Shown here: positions 55,420 through 64,000 of the stretch, piece after piece
Numbering within the stretch: the stretch's first letter is position 1
Layout of the letters: every line of letters begins with the position of its first letter
NCBI GenBank assembly: GCA_029237695.1
Contig: CM055279.1
Span: forward strand, 59,965,530 to 60,029,529
Length of the DNA stretch: 64,000 bases
Reading direction: 5' to 3'
Source: Conchocele bisecta
Lineage: Eukaryota > Mollusca > Bivalvia > Lucinida > Thyasiridae
The notes under the pieces: model-generated
Databases searched by the model: none
Told to the model about the DNA's origin: nothing
What the model saw: only the letters and a program-made list of their open reading frames with translations
Translations under genes and position numbers: made by a program

Positions 55420-56356
55420 TACGGAGCCCGCAGGGGACGTAGCATTTTTTTTATTAATTCGTTCCCACGAAATAACAATTCGTTCCCTCAATTTAACAAT
55501 TCGTTCCCACGAATTAACAATTCGTTCCCATTAATTAGCAATTCGTTCACTCAATTTAACAATTCGTTAACGAATTGTTTATTCGAGGGAACGAATTGTT
55601 AAATTGAGGGAACGAATTGTCATTTCGTCGGAACGAAATGTTAATTCGAGGGAACGAATTGTTATATCGTGGGAACGAATTGTTAATTGAGGAAATAAAT
55701 TGTTAAATTGAGGGAACTAATTGTTATTTCGTGGGAACGAGGTAATAACAAAAATAAATCTATATTCTGTTTCACGAAAGCTGCCCAAATTGTATGGCCA
55801 TATAAACAATTCAAAAACAATATTGTTTTCGATAGTATTAAATTAAATGAAAATTTAAGAATGAGCCTTCTTTTTATTTCGTGAAATTCGGTCAAATATT
55901 GGTTTTATTACGAAAAATTGATTTGTCTATTGGAATTTAACATGGGGGAAAAAGTGGTAAGGAAGTGTGGGAGGAGTCAAAAAACGAAAGATTTTGGAAA
56001 TTTACTCCGAAACCTGACTAGATAGCTTGGATATGATCTAACTAAGAAAACAAAAGTTAAATTTTAAAAATCGGTTCAGTATTTCTAAAATTCAAAAAAA
56101 TTTCCCCATGTTAAATCCCCCCCCATAGACATCTTCACTCCGTGAAGATGTCTATGGGGATTTAACATGGGGAAATTTTGTTTTCGCAATAAAATCAATA
56201 TTTGACCAAATTTCACGAAATAAAAAGAAGGCTCATTCTTAAATTTTCCTTTAATTTAATATTATCGAAAAAAATATTGTTTTTGAATTGTCTATATAGC
56301 CGTAAAATTTGGGCAGCTTTCGTGAAACAGACAGTACGTCCCCTGCGGGGCTCCGT
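55420..56356. mobile_element. Family J MITE, copy J3, with nested H3
   Basis: Left end TACGGAGCCCGCAGGGGACGTA, a long internal array of AACAATTCGTTCCC(A/T)CGAA-type units that inverts near 55575, then the nested H3, then the right end ACGTCCCCTGCGGGGCTCCG. Without H3 it would be about 380 bp. H3 sits about 20 bp inside the right terminus. Confidence 0.8.
55777..56334. mobile_element. Family H long fold-back, copy H3 (nested in J3)
   Basis: CTGTTTCACGAAAGCTGCCC ... GGGCAGCTTTCGTGAAACAG, inner hairpin GACATCTTCACTCCGTGAAGATGTC (about 56128-56152). The most symmetric copy of the three. Minus- and plus-strand frames through its arms give the same peptide because the arms are inverted. Confidence 0.85.
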
Positions 56357-56536
56357 GTACCTTTGGATATATTTTCCCTATTTTACAGCCATGCCCACTT
56401 TTCAAACAAGTATGTAGGCTTGTGATATTATATACAAATAATACTGAGCAATGTATACATACATGGACATATATACAAGGCATATTATAACATAATCAAA
56501 AATATTGAATGGTAATTGTCGGGATCAGTGAAAGTA
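56357..56536. other. No recognisable feature
   Basis: Short unique spacer. Confidence 0.35.
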
Positions 56537-56860
56537 GGGGCCTAAGTTCATACGGACGCTAAGTACGTATTAATTTAGGCCCCTACGTCCATATTAACTT
56601 AGGCCCTACTTCCTATGAACTTAGGCCCTACGTTCGTATAACTTACCCTACTCCATGAACTTACCAACGTCCGTATAACTTAGCCCTACGTCCGATAACT
56701 TAAGGCCCTACTCCGTATGAACTTAGGCCCCTACGTCCGTATGAACTTAGGCCCTACGTCCGTATGAACTTAGGCCCCTACTCCGTATAACGTAGGCCAA
56801 CTTAACCCTCTCCTACGGTCCCGTAATAAAAACGTTAAGCCCCTACTTCCACTAATGACC
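56537..56860. repeat. Degenerate 22-25-bp tandem repeat
   Basis: About 12-13 units of the type TAGGCCCCTACGTCCGTATGAACT with frequent one- to three-base deletions, beginning with an inverted unit (CCTAAGTTCATACGGACG). The deletions are concentrated in homopolymer-like positions, so part of the irregularity may be sequencing error. Confidence 0.85.
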
Positions 56861-57134
56861 TCTTCACTTCAAACTTCCATATTTCAGAACCGCGTGCTAA
56901 CCGTATACTATATGGAATAGCTGTACATAGCGGTTAAATATTATTATTTGTTTTCAAATTTCTTTAGTATAATTACACATCATCATGATAGTAAATGTGC
57001 TTGGTTATTCACCAACCCGCTAAGTACATTTATACCGTGTCAGCAATGGTTCATACATATTATATAGACATGGAAGGGTAAATCGTACTAATAGATACTA
57101 TACATGTACATTGTCCTAGTAGAGTATTATGACA

Positions 57135-57382
57135 TACTATGAGACACGCTATGTGAGTTTGTACCTTCGGACATCTGCGTAATTTCATGAAATACGTTCA
57201 CAAAATGTACAATATATTTCGTAAATCGCGTCAAAAGTTGACAATTAGTACATGGCATGTACTCTGAGTATTTTGTCAACTTTTAACTTTATTTATGAAC
57301 AATATTGTAAAGTTTGTAAACGTATTTGATGAAATTACGAAGATTTCCGAAGGTACCAAATCACATGGCGTGTCTCATATGT
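57135..57382. mobile_element. Fold-back family Y, copy 2
   Basis: GAGACACGCTATGTGAGTTTGTACCTTCGG ... CCGAAGGTACCAAATCACATGGCGTGTCTC. Arms of about 110 bp; the inner parts ACAATATATTTCG and TCAAAAGTTGACAA / TTGTCAACTTTTAA are inverted. 248 bp, uninterrupted. Confidence 0.8.
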
Positions 57383-57543
57383 ATGTGTTTGGTGATTGTC
57401 ACGTGTATTAACAAAAAAACGTGAACGACCTACCAAAATCGGACAACTATCACGTAAGGCAAATACATGTCTATAAACTGTATACGAAATGTGTTTAATG
57501 CTTGCAATTATGGATACCAAATGTGAAAAGAAATATTCACATA
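57383..57543. other. No recognisable feature
   Basis: Short unique spacer. Confidence 0.3.
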
Positions 57544-57773
57544 GGGTCCGTTTCACTAAACTTCGTACGACTAAAATGTTCGTAAGTGCAAATTTAGAAT
57601 CGTCTGGAAATTTCAATTGATGGATTTACATTTATTGAGCATAGGCTATGCTTAATAAATCTAAATCCAATAATTGTTTACAAGAAAACATTGTTCATGT
57701 GAAATTTACAGACTATCATAGATTTGCACTTACGAATATTTTAGTCGCACGACGTTTAGTCAAACGGCCCCCA
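57544..57773. mobile_element. Family B fold-back MITE, copy B9
   Basis: GGGTCCGTTTCACTAAACTTCG ... GTTTAGTCAAACGGCCCCC, same (reverse) orientation as B7, with a shortened core GAGCATAGGCTATGCTTAATAAA. Confidence 0.8.
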
Positions 57774-57929
57774 GTTCAACAGCTAAACTGTTGATTTATA
57801 ATTACATACGTCCGAACATGCTGTAACGTACTTGCACTGTAGTGTGAACGTCACATTCTGAGCGCGTGCTGTGCGTGCAGGCTGTCACCGCCAGTCAGTC
57901 CTCGGCGACATGAGCATTCAGTTGGCAGG
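57774..57929. other. Spacer before the minisatellite
   Basis: Slightly GC-richer unique sequence (GAGCGCGTGCTGTGCGTGCAGG). Nothing assigned. Confidence 0.3.
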
Positions 57930-60900
57930 TAGGGACTGTATGTCATCATTGAGGTTGGGGGACGTGTAGTGACTGTCTTTCATCATTGAGGTTGGGGGAC
58001 GTGTAGTGACTGTCTTTCATCATTGAGGTTGGGGGTGACTGTATTTCATCATTGAGTTTGGGGGACATGTAGTGACTGTCTTTCATCATTGAGGTTGAAG
58101 GTGACTGTATTTCATCATTGAGGTTGAGGGGACGTGTAGTGACTGTCTTTCATCATTGAGGTTGGGGGACATGAAGTGACTGTCTTTCATCATTGGAATT
58201 GGGGACGTGATGGTACTGTATTTCATCATTGGGGTTGGGGGACGTGACGGGAATGTATTTCATCATTGGGGTTGGGGGACGAGATGGTACTGTATTTCAT
58301 CATTGGGGTTGGGGGCGTGATGGTACTGTATGTCATCATCGGGGTTTTTGGGACGTGACGGTACTGTATTTCATCATTGGGGTTGGTGGACGTGATGATA
58401 CTGTATTTCATCATTGGTTTCAGGGGACGTGATGTTACTGTATTTCATCATTGCCGGTTGGTGGACGTGATGGTACTATATTTCATCATTGGGGTTGGGG
58501 GACGTGATTGTACTGTATGTCATCATTGGAGTTGGGGGACGTGATGGTACTGTGTTTCATAATTGGGGTAGGCGGACGTGATGGTACTGTATTTCATCAT
58601 TGGGGTCGGGTCGTGATGGTACTGTATTTCATCATTGAGGTTGGGGGACGTGATGGTACTGTATTTCATCATTGGTGCTGGGGGGCGTGATGTAACTGTA
58701 ATACATCATTGGGAGTGGGTACGTGATGGAACTCTATTTAATAATTGTGGTGGGGCAGGTGATGTGACTGTATTTCATCAATGGGGTCGGGGATGTGATT
58801 GGACAGTATTTCATCATTTATGTTGGGGGACGTGATTGGACTGTATTTCAAAATTGGGGTTGGGGGACGTGATGGTACTGTATTTCATAATTGGCGTTGG
58901 GACGTGATGGTACTGTATTTCATCAATGGCTGTCGGGGGACGTGATGGTACTATATTTCATCAATGTAGGTTGGGGGACGTGATGGTACTTTATTTCCTA
59001 ATTGGGGTTGGGGGACGTGATGGTACTGTGTTTCGTTATTGGGGACGGGGGACGTGATGGAACTGTATTTCATCATTGGTGTTCATGGACGTGATGGTAC
59101 TGTATTTCATCATTGGGGTTGGGGGACGTGATGATACTCTATTTCATTATTGGGGTCAAGGGACGTGATGGTACTGTATTTCATAATTGTGGTGGGGGAC
59201 GTGATGGAACTGTATGTCATCATTGACGTTGGGGGCGTTATGTGACTGTATTTCATCATTGGGGTAGGCAGACGTGATGGTACTTTATTTCATAATTGGG
59301 GTTGGGGGACGTGATGGTACTGTGTTTCATTATTTGGGACGGATGACGTGATGGAACTGTATTTCATCATTGGTGTTCATGGACGTGATGGTACTGTATT
59401 TCATCATTGGGGTTGGCGGACGTGATGGTACTGTATTTCATCATTGGGTTTGCGGACATGATGGGACTGTATTTCATAATTGGGGTTTGGGGACGTGATG
59501 GTACTGTATTTCATAATTGGGGTTGGGGGATGTGATGGTACTGTATTTCATAATTGGGGGTGGGGGACGTGATGGTACTGTATTTCCATAATTGGGGTAC
59601 TGATATCATAATTGGGGTTGGGGGACGTGATGGTACTGTATTTCATATTGGGGTTTGACTGATGGTACTGTATTTCATCATTGGGGGTATGCGGACATGA
59701 GTGGTACTGTATTTCATAATTGGGGTTGGGGGACGTGATGGTACTGTATTTCTAATTGGGGTTGGGGGACGTGATGGTACTGTTATCATAATGGGTTGGG
59801 GGACGTGATGGTACTGATATCATAATTGGGGTTGGGGTGTGATTGCATTGTAGTTCATAATTGGGTTGGGGAACTGATACTGGGGCATCATAGTTGGGGT
59901 GTGACTGTATGGTACTGTATTTCATATTGGGTTCGGGGACGTGATGGTACTGTATCACATAATTGGGGTTGGGACGTGATGGTATGTATTTCATATTGGG
60001 GTGGGGGACGTGATGGTTACTGTATTTCATTATTGTTGACGTGATGGTATGTATTTCATAATTGGGGTGGGGTCAGACACAGTGACGGTTGAATCATCAT
60101 TGGGGATGGATCGTGATGGTACGTATTTCATAATTGGTGTTGGGGGAACGTGATAGTACAGTGTTTATTTCATGAATTTGGTTGGACGTGATGGTACTGG
60201 TTTCATCATAATTGGGGTTGGGGGTTGGACGTGATGTGACTGTATTTCATAACCGGGGTTTTCATCATTTGGATTGGGGACGTGAAGGTTACTGTATTTC
60301 ATCATTGGGGTCGGCGGGACGTATTGGTCTGTAATTTTCTTATTGGGGTTGGGTTCGTGAGGGTACTTTAATTTCATTCTTGGGGGTTGGGGACGTGAAT
60401 TGGTACTGTTATTTCAATAATTGGGGTTGGGGGTCTGGGATTGGTATTGTAATTTCATTAATTTGGGGTTGGGGAACGTGAATGGAAACTGGCATTTCTT
60501 AATTGGGTTGGGGGAAGGTGATGTGTATGGTACTGGGGGTGGGGGACGTAATTGGGGTTTGGGTCGTTGATATTGGGTTTCATTGGTGTAAATTTCATAA
60601 TTTGGGTTGGGGGAACGTGATGGTAGTCTTTCATTACATAATTGGGATTTGGGATGGGAGAGGTACTGTATTTCATAATTGGGAATTGGTCGTGAATGGT
60701 AAAGTGTATTTTCATAATTGAGGGTGGGGGACGTGATGGTACTGTATTTCATAATTGGGGTTGGGGGACGTGATGGTATTGTATTTCATAATTTGGGTTG
60801 GGGGACGTGATGGTACTGTATTTCATTATTGGGGTTGGGGGACGTGATGGTATTGTATTTCATAATTGGGGTTGGGGGTCATGACGGTACTGTATTTCAT

Positions 60901-63900
60901 CATTGGGGATGGATCGTGATGGTACTGTATTTCATAATTGGTGTTGGGGGACGTGATAGTACAGTGTTTCATAATTGAAGTTCGGGGACGTGATGGTTCT
61001 GTGCTTCATAATTGTGGTTGGCGGACGTGATGGTACTCTGTTTCATCATTGGGATTGGGTCGTGATGGTACTGTATTTCATCATTGGGGTCGAGGGACGT
61101 GATGGTACTGTATTTCATCATTGGGGTTGGGTCGTGAGGGTACTTTATTTCATCATTGGGGTTGGCGGACGTGATGGTACTGTATTTCATCATTGGGGTA
61201 GGCGGACGTGATTGTACTGTATTTCATTATTGGGGTTGGGGGACGTGATGATACTGTATTTCATTATTGGGGTGAAGGGACGTGATGGTACTGTATTTCA
61301 TAATTGGGGTTGGGGGTGGCGTGATGGCATTGTATTTCATAATTTGGGTTGGGGAACGTGATGTCGACTGCATTTGCATTTCATAATTGGGGTTGGGGGA
61401 CGTGATGGTACTGTATTCATAATTGGGGGTGGGGGACGTGATGGTACTGTATTTCATAATTGGGGGTTGGGGGACGTGATGGTATTGTATTTCATAATTT
61501 GGGTTGGGGGACGTGATGGTACTGTATTTCATTATTGGGGTTGGGGGGGGGGACGTGATGGTATTGTATTTCATAATTGGGGTTGGGGTGGGGCATGACG
61601 GTACTGTATTTCATCATTGGGGATGGATCGTGATGGTACTGTATTTCATAATTGGTGTTGGGGGACGTGATAGTACAGTGTTTCATAATTGAAGTTCGGG
61701 GACGTGATGGTTCTGTGCTTCATAATTGTGGTTGGCGGACGTGATGGTACTCTGTTTCATCATTGTGATTGGGTCGTGATGGTACTGTATTTCATCATTG
61801 GGATCGAGGGACGTGATGGTACTGTATTTCATCATTGGGGTTGGGTCGTGAGGGTACTTTATTTCATCATTGGGGTTGGCGGACGTGATGGTACTGTATT
61901 TCATCATTGGGGTAGGCGGACGTGATTGTACTGTATTTCATTATTGGGGTTGGGGGACGTGATGATACTGTATTTCATTATTGGGGTGAAGGGACGTGAT
62001 GGTACTGTATTTCATAATTGGGGTTGGGGGTCGTGATGGCATTGTATTTCATAATTTGGGTTGGGGAACGTGATGGTACTGCATTTCATAATTGGGGTTG
62101 GGGGACGTGATGGTACTGTATTCATAATTGGGGGTGGGGGACGTGATGGTACTGTATTTCATAATTGGGGTTGGGGGACGTGATGGTATTGTATTTCTAA
62201 TAAGGGTTGGGTTGGGGGGACGTGATGGTACTGTATTTCATTATTATTGGGGGGACGTGATGGTATTGTATTTCATATTGGGGTTGGGGTCATGACGGTA
62301 CTGTATTTCATCATTGGGGATGGATCGTGATGGTACTGTATTTCATAATTGGTGTTGGGGGACGTGATAGTACAGTGTTTCATAATTGAAGTTCGGGGAC
62401 GTGATGGTTCTGTGCTTCAAATAATTGTGGTTGGCGGACGTGATGGTACTCTGTTTCATCATTGGGATTGGGTCGTGATGGTACTGTATTTCATCATTGG
62501 GGTCGAGGGACGTGATGGTACTGTATTTCATCATTGGGGTTGGGTCGTGAGGGTACTTATTTCATCATGGGGTTTGGCGGACGTGAGGTACTGTATTTCA
62601 TCATTGGGGTAGGCGGACGTGATTGTACTGTATTTCATTATTGGGGTTGGGGGACGTGATGATACTGTATTTCATTATTGGGGTGAAGGGACGTGATGGT
62701 ACTGTATTTCATAATTGTGGTGGGTGACGTGATGGAACTGTATATCATCATTGACGTTGGGGGCGTTATGTGACTGTATTTCATCATTGGGGTTGGGGAA
62801 CGTGATGGTTCTGTATGTCATCATTGGCGTTGTGGGACGTGACGTGAGTGTATTTCATGATTGGGGTTGATGTACGTGATGGAACTGTATTTCATGATTG
62901 GCTTTGGGGGACGTGATCTGACCTTCTGTTATCATTGGGGTTGGGGACGTGATGGTACTGTATTTCGTCATTGGGGTTGGGGACGTGATAGTACTGTATT
63001 TCATCATTGGGGTTGGGACGTGATGGTACTGTATTTCGTCATTGGGGTTGGGGAGTGATGTATAGTACTGTATACTGCATCATTGGGGTTGGGACGTGAT
63101 GGTACTGTATTTCGTCATTGGGGTTGGGGACGTGATATACTGTATTTCATCATTGGGGTTGGGACCACGGTGAGTGTACTGGGGTAGGATGTATTTCGTC
63201 ATTGGACGTGATGGGACTGTATTTCATCATTGGTGTAGGCGGACGTGATGGTACTGTATTTCATCATTGGGGTTGGGGTCGTGATGGGTCTGAATTTTAT
63301 CATTGGGGTTGGGGACGTGATGGTACTGCATTTCATCGTTGGGGTTGGGGACGTGATGGGACTGTATTTCATGATTGTCGTTGGGGGACGTTATGGTATT
63401 GTATTTCATAATTGGGGTTCGTGGACGTGATGGGACTGTATTTCATCATTGGGTTTGGGGACGTGATGGGACTGTATTTCATCATTGGGGTTGGCGGACG
63501 TGATGGGACTGTATTTCATCATTGGGTTTGGGGACGTGATGGGACTGTATTTCATCATTGGGGTTGGCGGACGTGATGGAACTGTATTTCATCATTGGGG
63601 TTCGTGGACGTGATGGGACTGAATTTTATCATTGGGGTTGTGGGACGTGATGGTACTGTATTTCATCATTGTGGTTGGAGACGTGATGGTACTGTATTTC
63701 ATCTTTGGGGTTGGGGACGTGATGGTACTGTATTTCATCATTGGAGTTGGGGACGTGATGTGACTGTATTTCATCATTGGGGTTGGGGACGTGATGGGAC
63801 TGTATTTCATGATTGCCGTTGGGGGACGTTATGGTACTGTATTTCATAATTGTTGTTCGTGGACGTGATGGGACTTTATTTCATCATTGGGGTTGGGGAC

Positions 63901-64000
63901 GTGATGGGACTGTATTTCATGATTGGGGTTGATGTACGTGATGGAACTGTATTTCATGATTGGCGTTGGGGGACGTGATGTGACCTTATGTTATCATTGG
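57930..64000. repeat. Large minisatellite, ~37-bp unit, with higher-order repeats (runs off the window)
   Basis: More than 150 head-to-tail units of the type GGGGGACGTGATGGTACTG + TATTTCATCATTGGGGTT. The first ~250 bp hold a variant (GACGTGTAGTGACTGTC + TTTCATCATTGAGGTTG). Middle units favour TTTCATAATTGGGG, later ones TTTCATCATTGGGG with ATGGGAC. Higher-order copies are visible: the marker GAAGTTCGGGGACG occurs at 60977, 61691 and 62388 (714 and 697 bp apart), and GATGTACGTGATGGAAC occurs at about 62869 and 63931. Units at 59.6-60.7 kb are rich in single-base indels. Any frame over this array is not a gene. Confidence 0.95.

Noticed and set aside
55683..56417. A conserved peptide (MTEFHEIKRRLILKFSFN...) found on both strands
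   Set aside because: It is produced twice because the family H arms are inverted copies. There is no start context, domain or independent conservation.
57930..64000. Many open frames on both strands with repeated peptides such as GRDGTVFHHWGWG or MMKYSTITSPNPND
   Set aside because: They arise from the ~37-bp repeat read in different frames. One plus-strand frame of each unit has a TGA (in CGTGATGG), and frames persist only where indels happen to keep them open.
57930..64000. CRISPR-like appearance of regularly spaced repeats
   Set aside because: Repeats are contiguous with no unique spacers, units vary throughout and the context is eukaryotic. It is a minisatellite.

Overview
The window looks like a gene-poor, AT-rich stretch of an animal nuclear genome. 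A bivalve or related mollusc is my best guess. The basis is the very dense mix of short palindromic elements, a tRNA-Lys-like SINE, a LINE with an RNase H domain and long minisatellites. The species assignment is inference. I found no intact host gene, no rRNA gene and no functional tRNA gene.

Three protein-coding relics are recognisable, and all are mobile-element remains. (1) 28.93-34.62 kb (+): a damaged RNase H-bearing LINE, with a zinc-knuckle ORF1, an ORF2 with endonuclease, reverse transcriptase and RNase H, several frameshifts and an in-frame stop. (2) 26.35-27.52 kb (-): a FLYWCH/MULE-type transposase pseudogene that still has a recognisable GT-AG intron. (3) About 20.49-21.29 kb (+): a decayed gag-like reading frame, possibly from a DIRS-like or other retroelement.

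Most of the rest is non-autonomous DNA elements, which I grouped by eye into families. A: TAGCC ends, 5 copies, CAG target duplications. B: GGGGGCCGTTTCACTAA, about 9 copies. C: piggyBac-like, TTAACCC ends. D: a two-module element with a long hairpin, 4 copies. E: AGGTACATGCCCACTC ends with TTAA duplications, 3 copies. G: GTGGCTGTGACTGGAG ends. H: CTGTTTCACGAAAGC, 3 copies. J and M, plus a single element X: terminal inverted repeats enclosing small palindromic tandem arrays. There are also K, N, P, Y and many single fold-backs. Several are nested, and paralogous 'empty sites' inside a local tandem segmental duplication (14.6-20.2 kb) date some insertions relative to others.

Tandem repeats are abundant: units of about 61, 163, 172, 64, 125 and 158 bp, a degenerate 24-bp array at 56.5 kb, and a very large minisatellite of about 37 bp (57.93 kb to the window end) with higher-order structure near 700 bp. 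The most unusual signal is that three palindromic elements are flanked by exact direct repeats of 25, 29 and 31 bp, far longer than normal target duplications of DNA transposons. I see no operon-like or otherwise novel gene system.
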